In this document: piece by piece, positions 1 through 12,144 of the stretch
How positions within the stretch are numbered: the stretch's first letter is position 1
Layout: each line of letters starts with the position of its first letter
Source: Istiophorus platypterus
Taxonomy: Eukaryota > Chordata > Actinopteri > Istiophoriformes > Istiophoridae
Assembly: GCA_016859345.1 (NCBI GenBank)
Contig: CM029134.1
Location: 15,732,060 to 15,796,059, forward strand
Length of the DNA stretch: 64,000 nt
Direction of reading: 5' to 3'
Made by a program: the position numbers and the translations under genes
Notes under the pieces: model-generated
Seen by the model: only the letters and a program-made list of their open reading frames with translations
Database searches by the model: none
What the model was told of the DNA's origin: nothing

Positions 1-1614
1 AGCTAATGATGATGAATGTGTTCCTGAAATCCAATGATCCATACCTTGGCCCCAGCAGCTGGCGTGCTGAGGGGTTAGTTTGATCAGCTCTCTGAAATAT
101 GGAGGTAACTTCTGCAAGCCAAGGCTTTTCTTAAAATCTTAAATGAAGAACATCAGTTATTCTGGCCATCTGCCGCAATTGTCCATTTTGAAACATCCTT
201 TTGTTCAGTAAATGAGGTGGTGAACTCATTACAGCACAATTACTTTACTGTACTTTATGTTCTGGGTGATGAAACAATACACACTGCTTTGCAAATCAGC
301 AGAGGATGTTAAGCACTATTGCTGTGAGTTAAGATGTATTCATGAGATAGAAAAAAAATAACCAGCAGCTAAAACAGCAGGATGTCAGCTCGACTGAGTT
401 GAAGTGATCGCTGATTGCAGGCCAGCGATGACTAGCCCAGCTCAGTAGTAGTAAAGCATGCAGTGTAGGTCTGTCCTTTAAGAGGATTAGAGGCCTTCAT
501 TCTGCACGAGCCCACACTGGTCAGGGTGTCACTTTAGCACCTCCTGCTGATCCAGATTGAGGCAGATTGACGTGGGATGAGGAGGGATGAGTAAGGATAG
601 GTAGCTGACGGCTGCACATGCGGAATGTGAACATCGACACACGTGCTCCAAGAAGCAGAAACTGACACGTCAGTCAGCTTCACAAGGATCCAGATACATG
701 TTTGGACTGCTAATAGGGACTTCTTTAGATTGGGTTCTGTTTGCCCGACATCGTGTTGTTTTCTTACGTTCAGTGCACGTATGTTTGCAGGCTTGTGGAT
801 GCGCATACTTGTGTTTGTTATATGTGTTCCCGTGCTGCAATAGTGCAGAGTCAGGGGACAGTTTTTGATGTCATTCTCTCTCTTTCACAGTTCCCTCTTT
901 CAATTTCTCCTTTCTCTTTTTCTAACCCTCTCTGTCCTTGCCGAGTCAGGGAGTCGTCTCAGATGACAGTCTCCTGGGGCAGTTGCAGCCAGCCATTTTT
1001 ATATACATGCACATCCTAAACACTTGATCAAAACAATTATTTTCTACAGCAAGATCTCAACGTTAAAACTTTACTGAAGCAGATAGTTAAGCAGGTGCAG
1101 GGGCTCGAATCTTGCCATGATATTTTTAGGACAGCAGCACTATGCCCCCCTTTTTGACTTAAGTCTGTGAGAGAATGACTCACCGTGATGTGGCTTGTCT
1201 CTTCAGGACTCCAGAACACAAATACCCTCTCGCCCTCTGAGACATCAGCTCTGCAGCCCCTCCAGGATTGGCTGAAAACAGGTGGAGGGGGGTCCTTGTG
1301 ATCATCAGGGCCAGTCCCAATCTGGTACGACCACCTGTGCAGAGGAGACCGACTCTATAAGGGAGACCAGTCAAAAGCAAGATGCATGTCCATACGACGA
1401 GTTTATAATTAGAACGAAGCGTGAAACGACTGGTTATCAAGTCTGATTAAGCTATGTCTGCCTTGGATTTTTAACCTATTCATAAGTAACAGAACCATAT
1501 TCAAGTTGTTGATAGTTTCAGGGTGAACACGCAAGCATGTCAAGCAAAGCAGATGTGAGTCCAAACCAGCTATGTGGTTGTGGTTTTCCAAGAGGCCCCT
1601 CCTCTCGTCCCCAA

Positions 1615-1615
<1 letters not shown>

Positions 1616-1653
<38 letters not shown>

Positions 1654-1680
1654 CTCGTTGTCTCTCTCTCTCTCTCTCTA
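1616..1680. repeat. (CT)n microsatellite
   Basis: An interrupted CT dinucleotide run. It produces long Ser/Leu or Arg/Glu open frames on both strands that are not genes. Confidence 0.95.
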
Positions 1681-2751
1681 CTTTCTCCAGTCTCTCTACT
1701 CCTCCACAGTCTCAAAAGCACATGGCAATATTGAGACAAGGAACTCCATCTCCATCTGGTTGTCTAAATTAAAATTTCATACCACCCATTTCATTTAACA
1801 GTTCTTACTGGGCACACTCTAAAAGCAAAGAGGATAGCCTGTGAATCCTGATGTGGTGGAGAGAGAAACGCTGCCAGGCAGACAGAGATCTTGGCCAATA
1901 ACGAAAGAGGACAAGTCTTTCATATGTACATCAGGGCAGATACGGCTGAAACCTTAGCCAGCCTCTGGTTTGGGGAGAAAAACACACTGGGGAAACGCTT
2001 TGTTATGAAAAGCCTTGCTGTTGAATGACAAGAGAGGCAGAATAAACATTCCTGATCTTGCCTAAGGAAACCTCCTCATTTTGCACTTGAATGTTGATCT
2101 GTGAGGTAAACTCTTCTTCCCCGAGGCTTTCATCTATTAGAGGGAGCAAAAATTACAGGATTGATGGTCCCGTCCCTACAGCTCTACCATCAGGCCCTGC
2201 ATCCCACACACAGAGTCCTTTACGAGGCCTGTGCGTCCCAGTGAAAAAGCCAGTAGAAGACCTGGACCCACACACTGCGGGGCAAATGAATAATGCATGG
2301 GGCTAATGCAGCTAGCTCAGCCTCAGACCGCCTCCTTCTGCCACTTTGCCAACACAGGCAGCAAGAAGAGTGGAGCACAGAAGAAGAGAGAGACACACAG
2401 GAAAAAACATATGGGGGTTGCAGGGGTGAGGAGGGAGGAGCGGGAGGGGGGGCTCAGAGGGGCTGAGAAAAGGGGAAGGGATACAGAAAAGAGAATTGGT
2501 CAAGGAAAAGAAAAGAAAGAAAGAACAGGATATTGGAGGGGGGCTAAGGAGGGTGAAGAGGGCAGTTGCACAGAAATGAAGGAGTAGAGCTGCAGGAGAA
2601 GAAAAGAAAGAATAAAAGTATCTACAATGAGACATAAAGGAGTCATTTCACCAGGAGGGGTGAAAAAAAAGCTGATCAGTGCAGCTTTCTTTGCCCTATG
2701 AACAGCAAACAAAGCCAGGCATTAGACATTGATGCATGGCCAGTCCTTACA

Positions 2752-2775
2752 TAAATAAATAAATAAATAAATAAA
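2752..2775. repeat. (AAAT)n microsatellite
   Basis: About six tandem copies of a four-base AAAT/ATAA unit. Confidence 0.9.
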
Positions 2776-5700
2776 GCAAGCAAACTTGTAGCATTGGTAC
2801 CACTTGTCCTCCTCTGTCTCCTGCAAAAGAAGAGATTGCTCCCTCTTTCTAATGATGTGACAGCACTCTCCATTTGATCCCAGTTTCAAATCCAAGACAG
2901 TAAAGCCTGTGTGTCTGCAAGCTGGTGATGAGTCTGCTCCTAATCTGGTTCTGAATCAATAGCAATCGTGAATCCTGTCATGTCCTTAAGTCCCCAAGCT
3001 GCCCACACACACAGCTCATCAGCAAGTGTTGTAGTCTGTCTGGCCTTTCATTCATTCTCGCCCTTCACTCCCTTCACCTTCTCACCCTTCCTACAATCCT
3101 CACTGAACATGGAGAATATTTATGTGAGGTGCTGTAAGGTAATGATGGCTGTCTCAATCCTCCTGTTTCAGCGTCTCTGAGACAACTCCCCTCCCACCCC
3201 CAAACCTCCTCTCTAATTTTCCCACACAATGTCTCTCTGTCTCAGACAAAACAGTCAGTTATTCAATCCTTTGGCCTGGTATGAGCACACATGCAGTTCA
3301 TAGAAATACTTCACCCTCTCCTCAGGGGTTGAGAGGTGGTACTGAACTGGCAGTTTCTGTGCAGCCAGCTGGATAGAAAATAGCCCAATTAACGTTGATG
3401 GGCCAATACCGTGCTACTCGAGGTCAGAACAATCTGGACAGGGCCTGGAGAAGCTGTATTAGGACATGAAGTGGGAGAGACACGTCCAGATACAGCCGCT
3501 GTCCTGCTAAATAACATAACCGAAGCTAATGGAAATGACTACCTGACTGGCAGGATGAATTTATCTGTAATAAAAATAAATTCTTGTCACGCAGCTGCGA
3601 GCACTGCTAAATGAAGTCTGGACTCAGCAGTTGGAAACTCTGTTGATGCAGTTAAAAACACTCAAGCACACACCACTTGAATGCACATACACACATATGA
3701 TTATGATTTGCAAGTGAAGCATTACATAATTGTCTTCCAGGTTCCAGCAGAGGCCTCACTGGCTGACAGCATTTATTTAAAAGAGGAAGAGTTGGCTGCT
3801 CTTGCTATCTTGCATCTCGTTCTCATGCGCAGAGACACGCAGACACACTGGATACAGATGCATAGCATGAGGCAGCAGCAGCAGTAGGGTTTGGTTGAGC
3901 AACTCGATAATTCATTTTGGCTCCTAGTCGCTTGACACAGGCCCCAGTGAACATTCAGTCCGAAAGCAGCACACTTGTCAGAAAACTTTGTGTACGTGTG
4001 AATGTCTGGAGGACTTGAGGTGAGAGGGATTTATGTGTATGAGAAGCATCTGGATTACTTCAGATTTCATGAATGCAAAGTTGTAAATGTGAAGAAAATC
4101 AAGGAGAGCAGAACAATAATACTCCAGAGATGATTTTTTTTCTCTGCAAAAAGCCACGGACAAATGAAACATAGACGATAGGTCATGCTTTTAATTCAGG
4201 GGTTGAGCTTTGCAATGTGTTAAATTTACATGAAATGTTGATAGACTGTGTATTGAACAGGTTTCAGGAGAAAAATATCTTTGAGAAAAGTATCTTTGAG
4301 AAAAATATCTTTGAGAAACATAAAAATGACAAGGAAGGTTGTGAAAGCCAACTTAAAAACATTCACAATGCTCTAAGTAGCATATACTTTTTTTGCATTT
4401 GATGATCATATATTCTAAGTCATTATGAAACATGGTAAAACATTGTCACAAGCAGCTTCTGTAATAATCAATCACTTAGAGTTTTGAAAGTCAATCAAAT
4501 GTGACCATGCTATGTTTTTAAGACATTAAATATGTTAAACAATTAGGATAAAATTGAATCAATTTGGTAACTCTTAATATTTCATGCAGTGTCATCATCA
4601 GATCAAAACTTCGGTTTGTCCTCCACTTTGATTTACAGTAAAAGGCCAGGAGAAGTTATGATACTCCCATAACCGGCAGCTATACTTTGCATTGCTAATT
4701 AGCAAATATTAGCATGGTAACACTCTAAACTAAGATGAAAAACATAGTAAACATTATACCTGCTAAAAATGAGCATGTTAGCATGCTGATGTTCATTTAG
4801 CTCCAAGCGCTGCTGTGACTCAATACAGGTTCACAGACTGGCCAGCACGATTGTACAGATGCTTAAATGTTGTCATCATAGAATTGTTGTGTGTTGTATT
4901 TTCCTGCTTTCTTGTTGTGTTGTTTGTATTTTCATAAAGGGACAACGGGACAGGTGTTATAAACATGCTTTGGTTTTATGAAATATGCTTTATGTTAAGA
5001 CTGAAAATAATTATTATTTCTGATAGATATGTTGATTTTTTTCTCACCTAATCAATTTGGTCTATAAAGTGTCAGAAAATAGATTGTTGTTCTATCCAAC
5101 TAATAGTCCAAAACACAGATTTTCAGTTTCTGTTGTGAAAAACTCAAAAAACTGGAAAATTTCACACCTTAAAAGCTGGAAACAGATAACTCCGGCATTT
5201 TTCTTAAAAATAAAAAAGGCTCAAAATAATTAATCAGTTATCAATAAATCATGGAGCATCGGCTCTATTTTACATACTGTGGTATGTGTCATTGCTATGT
5301 TTTGGACTCGCCCCTTTAACAGTTAAACATCAAAAATAAATGAATCTTGCTCTCCCTATTACAGTCAACTGTCAAACTGCAGCTTGGTTGCTTGTTTGTC
5401 TTATTGCTACTGTTTCTTGTTATGCTTTGCCAGTTATTTTACTGTTACCTGTCTTCCAGACACAATCACATCTCCTGCTCTTCATTCACCCTGTCAAGCT
5501 CATTCCATTAGCATTAGGAAGACAGGGCTCACTGTGTGCTGCTCATTTCATTTTCCCCTTTCATCAGCGACCTGGCAAAGCTTGAGTTCCCCAGGGCACC
5601 ATTAAATAATGGGTCGTCTGAAGATTAATAGTACACTGCATTGTGTTACAGATCTCTATCAATGTCTCTACTGGTTCTGGAGAGCAACAGACAGAAAGAC

Positions 5701-6844
5701 CGGATGGAGGAGGAAGATGTTGATGTCTGAGGAAGCCCTATGGATGATAGATGTTGTATGCCTTGAAAACGGTCTGCTCTACTCCTTCTGTTGCCGTCTG
5801 AGCCAATTTCCTTCGACTCGGTGATCCTTTAAAAAACTGCACAATAGAGGTCTTATCTTTAAGAAAAAGTAATATGAGAGCAGCAAGCAAGCCAGTGGCT
5901 TAAATAGATGTCTGGGCTCTGGAATAATACATACATATAGCTACAGCAAGAGTTTAATATTTTATATCACAGTGAAGAATAGAAGATTATGATTTGTTTT
6001 CAGACTAATGCTTTTTATTCTCTTTATGTTTTACTGCATGTTCATAAATAGAGTTAGCCTAAAGGATGGCTCCACTGCCAGTCAATTGTGCCATCACCAC
6101 GGGGCTGTCACATCAATGAGGTCATGTCTCCTTTTTTGCCTGCTGGAGCAATACTGGTGCAATTTGCAGGAAAAATACAAGTGCACAGCATATTCCAACT
6201 CTGTTCCAATATCCATCAATGCGTCTATTAATAAATCCATTCATCAGTATATCCAGGAACCCATCCACCCATTGAAAAATTAACTAATATCATTATACAC
6301 TGATGCACCCCCCCCCAACACACACGAATGCTTTAATTCCCTTAGTGCAAAAGAGCAATACTGATCAATCAGCAGCTTCCAGTGGCCAGTAGCTAAGACA
6401 ATATGAATCAAATTCTTGAACAGGTTTAGTTAAGGACTGATCTAATGATACGTTGGTCGATGCATTGGACTGGAGCAGCTGCAACACAACCAGCCCAGCA
6501 ACACTGTCTGCCCCGGAGACATGAACCAAGACCAAAGAGGAAGAGAGAGAGGGAGAGGGAGGATGCCTGGCTGGCTGCAGTTAAGTGGGATAGTGGAGCA
6601 GTCGGCAGGGCAGATCGGGGCCAATGCAGCCAGGCATCAAGTCTCTCCTGATGTGCAAGTTCTGCCCGTCGCGTTTCTCCTCTGGCAGAGTGACCTCGGA
6701 GCAGCAACTGTCATCACATGTTGCAGCACACATCCCTGATTCACAGTGTGGCCGCGCGCAGGCAGGGCGCGCACATTGACAGACACTGGGGCGTGAAAGC
6801 GAAAACACTGAGCATCCACAGCGAGTTCCCAGGACCAGACTGGC

Positions 6845-6862
6845 ATTCATTCATTCATTAGG

Positions 6863-6893
<31 letters not shown>
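6845..6893. repeat. (ATTC)n and (GTCT)n microsatellites
   Basis: A short ATTC run is followed directly by about eight GTCT units. Confidence 0.9.
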
Positions 6894-6990
6894 GTGAACC
6901 ACAGGCAGCAGCAGCAGCATATGATGAAGCGATGTCTCTACGCACAGCCAAAGCCGCGGTATCACACATATCAAACTGCAACCGCAATCA

Positions 6991-8043
6991 GCGTTCATAT
7001 CAAATCACGTCATGCGTAAAACGAAGGCCCCAGAACAGCAAAACGCATTGTTCCGGTCTAGTTGCGTTGCGCTTGTCATGCCCGGCACGGCACGGAAGAG
7101 CGCAGGGGAAGAGGCTGCCTGCGACCGAAGGAGAAGAGCAAAGAAAAAAAGAAAAAAGGAGAGGCGGCTGTTCCAGGGCGGCTGCACGTCGCCTACGCCC
7201 ATTCACAATGTGCCTGCTTTACTACCCACACTCCGGGCGACCCCCCCGGGAGCCGTCGGGATTTATCCCGTCCGGTCCAATCTGCAGCCAGCGACGGCGC
7301 TTTCACTGCGCAGACGGCGGCACTGATGTCAACACTCACTGCATAAGACATGTGATTGTGAATATGGTAAATGAACACGGTACAGAAAATAACCAGTCTC
7401 CGGTTGAATTTTGGCCGTAATTGCGTGTCATGGCTATTTATTTTACACAATAACCTGAATTCAGGTTGCGAGAAATAACCAGCCACGTATCGAGCGAGTC
7501 TGTTGTTCATAAACGCTTTATAAATGCCCTGAAAACAATCAATATTCCCATTACACCGATCCATCACTAACTTTGATCAGTGGCCGCAGCCATGTCAGTC
7601 AAACCAATGGGGCTAAACAAAGAAAAAAAAAAAGGTCAGTTTTTGTCGCTTCCTTTATAATCTTAATCGGATTTAATTCTCTCCATCGCCTCCCTAATTC
7701 ACGGACACGGCTGCGTCCCGCAGGCGTTTTTGAAAACGACTATCGGTCAAATTATTCGTTGGGATCCGATATATAATAGTCCACGGACGGATGCAAGGTG
7801 CAGGCGTCTTCGCGTACAGCCGAGCGCTCCTTCCTCAGACAATAACACCGGGAAATACCGAGAAAACTCACCTCGTGGGCTGAGCAGGAGGCAGACGGAC
7901 CGTGGGTCTGGGAGGGCTGTCCCCCGGAAAAAGACAACTGATGCGGAGGGTTTTGAGGGGAAATGGTATTTGTTTCTCATAAATATTCGCGGCGTCCTCC
8001 CGGGCCGGACGAAAGTGGTGATGTGGGGTGGGTGTGTGTGTGT
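6991..8043. repeat. Tandem duplication, copy 1 (1053 bp)
   Basis: This 1053-bp unit is repeated directly after itself at 8044-9098. I found only one substitution (A at 7099 versus G at 8152), a two-base T-run difference (near 7635 versus 8690) and a longer GT tract at the end of copy 2. It carries a GC-rich core, an inverted CCAAT-type motif near 7605 and a minus-strand splice donor at 7872. The near identity points to a recent duplication, although an assembly artefact cannot be excluded from sequence alone. Confidence 0.95.
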
Positions 8044-9098
8044 GCGTTCATATCAAATCACGTCATGCGTAAAACGAAGGCCCCAGAACAGCAAAACGCA
8101 TTGTTCCGGTCTAGTTGCGTTGCGCTTGTCATGCCCGGCACGGCACGGAAGGGCGCAGGGGAAGAGGCTGCCTGCGACCGAAGGAGAAGAGCAAAGAAAA
8201 AAAGAAAAAAGGAGAGGCGGCTGTTCCAGGGCGGCTGCACGTCGCCTACGCCCATTCACAATGTGCCTGCTTTACTACCCACACTCCGGGCGACCCCCCC
8301 GGGAGCCGTCGGGATTTATCCCGTCCGGTCCAATCTGCAGCCAGCGACGGCGCTTTCACTGCGCAGACGGCGGCACTGATGTCAACACTCACTGCATAAG
8401 ACATGTGATTGTGAATATGGTAAATGAACACGGTACAGAAAATAACCAGTCTCCGGTTGAATTTTGGCCGTAATTGCGTGTCATGGCTATTTATTTTACA
8501 CAATAACCTGAATTCAGGTTGCGAGAAATAACCAGCCACGTATCGAGCGAGTCTGTTGTTCATAAACGCTTTATAAATGCCCTGAAAACAATCAATATTC
8601 CCATTACACCGATCCATCACTAACTTTGATCAGTGGCCGCAGCCATGTCAGTCAAACCAATGGGGCTAAACAAAGAAAAAAAAAAAGGTCAGTTTTTTTG
8701 TCGCTTCCTTTATAATCTTAATCGGATTTAATTCTCTCCATCGCCTCCCTAATTCACGGACACGGCTGCGTCCCGCAGGCGTTTTTGAAAACGACTATCG
8801 GTCAAATTATTCGTTGGGATCCGATATATAATAGTCCACGGACGGATGCAAGGTGCAGGCGTCTTCGCGTACAGCCGAGCGCTCCTTCCTCAGACAATAA
8901 CACCGGGAAATACCGAGAAAACTCACCTCGTGGGCTGAGCAGGAGGCAGACGGACCGTGGGTCTGGGAGGGCTGTCCCCCGGAAAAAGACAACTGATGCG
9001 GAGGGTTTTGAGGGGAAATGGTATTTGTTTCTCATAAATATTCGCGGCGTCCTCCCGGGCCGGACGAAAGTGGTGATGTGGGGTGGGTGTGTGTGTGT
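8044..9098. repeat. Tandem duplication, copy 2 (about 1055 bp)
   Basis: Second copy of the unit at 6991-8043, in the same orientation with no spacer. The junction has GCGT microhomology next to a GT microsatellite: copy 1 ends and copy 2 starts within the same short motif, and copy 2 ends in an expanded GT run (about 9087-9109). The splice-donor motif is repeated at 8927. Confidence 0.95.
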
Positions 9099-9301
9099 GT
9101 GTGTGTGTGCGTGCGAGAGGAGCGGGGGGGCGGCTATATGCTGGATGCTGTCATCATACTGGGACTGCTCTCTGCCTAATCCTCGGCCCTGAGCTCTCGG
9201 AAACAAACCCCCCGCCCCCTCCCTCTGTTCGTCTCTCCTCCTCCGCTGTCTGCCCATAGGACCCCCAGCCCCCCCCCCCGCAAGGCCAGTAGGTTACATC
9301 A

Positions 9302-9345
<44 letters not shown>

Positions 9346-9369
9346 AACAACAACAACAACAACAACAAT
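9302..9369. repeat. Compound (ATT)n-(CAA)n microsatellite
   Basis: About 14 ATT units run directly into about 8 CAA units. This repeat closes the right edge of the CpG-rich island. The following 600 bases to about 10000 are AT-rich with no gene seen. Confidence 0.95.
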
Positions 9370-10246
9370 AATAGCAATAATAGTTTGTGTTTTTTTAAGC
9401 TGTTCATTGTTTTCTTTCATTATCCAGTTTTCCAGCTATTTGAGAATAGTAATTTCTAATACTTTATAAATCATATATTCAATCCAAGTGTCCATCTCTA
9501 TTAAAATTGCAGTACCATTAATTGAAATAAATCTACCTCCTGTTTACCTCTATTCATAAGGACTTTATCATTTTCATTCTGAGGTCTGACGTGTTGTGTT
9601 ATATATATATATAAATATACACAGTTTCTCCAGTGTGCCATATTGTTGGTTTCTTTGGCCATACCCGAATCCAACATTAATTTTATTTTTCCAAGAATCA
9701 AGTATTCATTGTATCCTTCCTCAAAAAGTGATATTTGAGCCTTCAGACATTGACTTATTAACCAAAGATATCTCTAGATGAATTATAATAACAATTAAAT
9801 TTCTATATTAATGTGGATAGGAGTTATTAAATACGTTACATCTACGGTTTTTCTTCGCTGTATTAACAGATTATGTTTATAGGCTACTAAGTAAACTGAT
9901 CATACAAGGAATACAACCAGAATAGTTAAACGTGAGAATTAGAATTTTAATAAATCAAAAAAATAAACTCTAAAAATTAGAATATACTGTAATAATATTT
10001 TTATGAGGACTATTTTGATAATATATTTTCACAACGGTATTTAACCATGGTTCTATATTCATGTTTATGCGTTGCCTTCTGTCGTCTTCGTGCGGTTTGT
10101 CCCTCGGCATGTACCGTCGTTCGACGTCTTTTACGTGATTGCGTATTTCCGGCTTCGGTTATTTCATCCATGCTCCCAAAACGGTGAGAATTTCCTGACA
10201 CCAAAGGCGAATTGACGAAGAAAAACACGGTAAAGATACAGCGACA

Positions 10247-10659
10247 ATGTTCAAACTCGAAGGACTCGGACCTAAAATGGACCCGGAGGAGATGAAGAAG
10301 AAAATGCGACAGGACGTGATCTCATCTTTGAGAAACTTTCTTATTTACGTCGCCCTGCTCAGAGCTAGTGAGTACAGACAGGTGACATTGAAATTTAGCC
10401 AAATACTAGGTCTTTGGCAGTTTTACTTGCTGTTCAATATCTCTTAAGAGTATTATACAAACATCGCAACAACACTAGTCTTCTCGTTCTCAGTCGTAAG
10501 GATTAAAAATGTCTGAAATATCACTGTACTATTTTGCACGCACACTAAGCTAGAATCGGAAAGACCGTGCCGCTCAATCTCCCCTCATGGCTCCTACAGA
10601 GTCTAATGATCTGTTTATTTACAGCTCCGTATGTGCTAAAGAAGCTGGACAGCATATGA
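10247..10659 (+). CDS. tomm5: Mitochondrial import receptor subunit TOM5 homologue
   Basis: Small tail-anchored subunit of the TOM complex of the mitochondrial outer membrane, which passes preproteins into the import pore. There are two coding exons, 10247-10367 and 10625-10659, joined after the first base of a Thr codon. Together they give 51 residues, the same length as human TOMM5. The N-terminus (MFKLEGLGPKMDPEEMKKKM) matches the family and is charged. A hydrophobic helix at about residues 25-40 (NFLIYVALLRA) is the membrane anchor, and exon 2 supplies TPYVLKKLDSI and the stop. The donor is GTGAGT and the acceptor is TTTACAG. A polyadenylation signal lies at 10931-10936. The neighbour zbtb5 repeats the linkage seen in human 9p13. 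Exon 2 is too short to be detected as an open frame, so frame-based callers would miss the C-terminus. Confidence 0.95.
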
Positions 10660-10930
10660 GTGGAGCAGCTGGTCCCTTCTCACCTCCATCCACTGACGGT
10701 TTACTGCATCAGAGACAACACGGACCATCCTCACGGGCAGACAGCCGGGGCCATGACAGCACATCTGTCCATGACTGCACCGGAGAAAACACGCTTGTTC
10801 TTCTCTCTAGTTCCGCTCCTTGTTTAAACTGTAGTCTGCGGTTTTTGTTTCTTTCTGTTTTTTTTGTTAAATATATTGTGATCATTGTTAAATGCAGCGG
10901 GCGATAATGTGCATGCCTGCTATGTCATCG

Positions 10931-10936
10931 AATAAA
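10931..10936 (+). other. Polyadenylation signal of tomm5
   Basis: AATAAA about 270 bases after the tomm5 stop, the first canonical signal downstream on the plus strand. Confidence 0.7.
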
Positions 10937-10939
10937 GAG

Positions 10940-11600
10940 TATCAATGTTGAATTTGCTGGTTTGAATGCTTACACGTTAGAAAAGTGCAGAAAACGTCAC
11001 ATCACATTGGGAATTTTACATATATGCATCTTAATCACTCAATAACTGTCAACTTGCTGTATTTCTCTTAAAGCTGATCATAGCAATGTGTGTATTATAA
11101 GATTATACGGTAGTTCTGCAAAAGACACTGTAATATAGATTTTAGCTTCAGTCTTACAGTGCTCAGAAATATTAATTTCACTTCTCGGAGGAAAACTCGG
11201 TGACTCGGTACACAAATATTTTTATTTAAGAGGATTCAAAGATTTACGACATTTTATTGAGAGGTTGTCAGATCTGAATGTGGCTCTTAATTTGTATCAT
11301 AATGTGTGAGGGAAATGTAAAACTGAATAATGCTTTTCAAGAAATTATTATTGGTCTTTTGGGTGGAATTCTTAACTAGAACGATGAACCTCGAGGCATT
11401 TCCCAATAAAATAAAATCACAAAAGGATTTCCAAATATAACTAGGGTACTCAAATTACAATGCCAAATAAAACGACTGGCAGCGTAAAATAGCTTTGTAC
11501 AGAATGTCGTTTAATAAAACACTTGAGCTTTAAGCAACATTTTGAACAAAATGGTAAAATGAGTTTGAACCGAGAATTACAGGAAAGCTGAGTTGCACTT
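10940..11600. other. tomm5-zbtb5 intergenic spacer
   Basis: AT-rich sequence with no recognisable gene or repeat. GC content rises after about 11600, where the zbtb5 promoter region begins. Confidence 0.5.
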
Positions 11601-11609
11601 TCGCAAGAC

Positions 11610-12144
11610 CGACACCAGGAGGCGGCGTTTTATTCGGAGGAGCCGTTGACAATGGACGCGAAACTCAAGTCTAGTTGTTTTAGCTCCGTTATCTTATGCA
11701 CATTAAAAACAATGGAGGCGTCTAAAAAGGTGGACGTGACCTTTGAGCAAGTGCAAGTACAGAGGAAGTAAAAGGAGCGAGAGTGAGCGAGAGGAACAGC
11801 TGTGCGGACGGCGGACCGCTTCCAGAGACGAGCCCGGGTCTGCGTCGTATCTCTCCCTGTCATTGTCGGACCAGGCCCGCCCATGCTCAAGAGCATCTCC
11901 GGCAAATCGTGCTAAGGGCAGACGATTGGCCCCTAGACGCCAGGATGGAGGTGGGCAGCTGCGAAAGGTCCCACCGGCCTGACGCCGTTTTCAGCAGATG
12001 AGACGTGGATGACGAGAGGCGAGTCTAAGCGCCGCTCCCGAGCAGCTGGACCGTTTTCGACAATGACCTTCATTGTGTTGGTGTATCACCGGTAGCACCA
12101 CCGACACCCCCAGCGTTAACCGACCACCGAATCCACCGCCCGTT
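11610..12144 (+). promoter_or_regulatory. zbtb5 promoter and 5' untranslated region
   Basis: GC- and CpG-richer sequence directly upstream of the zbtb5 start. The open frame extends 24 codons upstream to 12073, but those residues have no similarity to ZBTB5, so this part is probably untranslated. I did not see a decisive splice site that would define a separate leader exon. Confidence 0.5.

Larger units (their letters stand above)
1..6425. other. Region without a supportable gene
   Basis: About 6.4 kb of AT-rich sequence. The open frames here are short, lack recognisable domains and are not flanked by convincing paired splice sites. It contains a CT microsatellite (about 1616-1680), a short AAAT repeat near 2752 and a purine-rich stretch near 2380-2610. 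If the island at 6.4-9.3 kb is the promoter of a leftward gene (frmpd1 is the neighbour of tomm5 in human), this stretch could be its first intron. I looked for FERM/PDZ exon similarity on the minus strand and recognised none, so that remains inference. Confidence 0.5.
6430..9260 (-). promoter_or_regulatory. CpG-rich promoter-like island, internally duplicated
   Basis: The sequence changes here from AT-rich to GC- and CpG-rich and stays so for nearly 3 kb. A strong minus-strand splice donor (CGAG followed by GTGAGT) lies at 7872 and again at 8927, as expected for a short non-coding first exon transcribed leftwards. By human 9p13 gene order the candidate target is frmpd1, but no coding exon of it is seen in the window. 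The reading frames across the island have no domains and no conserved start, so I treat it as regulatory. The direction and target gene are inference. Confidence 0.55.

Noticed and set aside
1518..1798. Ser/Leu- and Arg/Glu-rich frames on both strands
   Set aside because: Translations of the CT microsatellite.
1..6425. Coding exons of frmpd1, fbxo10 or polr1e expected from human synteny
   Set aside because: I searched both strands for recognisable FERM, PDZ, F-box or RNA polymerase subunit motifs and found none.
7730..8473. 247-codon plus-strand open frame
   Set aside because: It crosses the duplication junction, has no domain, and similar frames arise on all strands of the GC-rich block. 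It is a by-product of the tandem duplication.
7193..8620. Paired 124-codon minus-strand frames, identical in both duplicates
   Set aside because: They are identical because the DNA is duplicated, not because of protein conservation. No homology or initiation context supports them.
12073..12144. 24-residue N-terminal extension of zbtb5
   Set aside because: In frame, but unlike ZBTB5, whose conserved start is MDFPGH at 12145.
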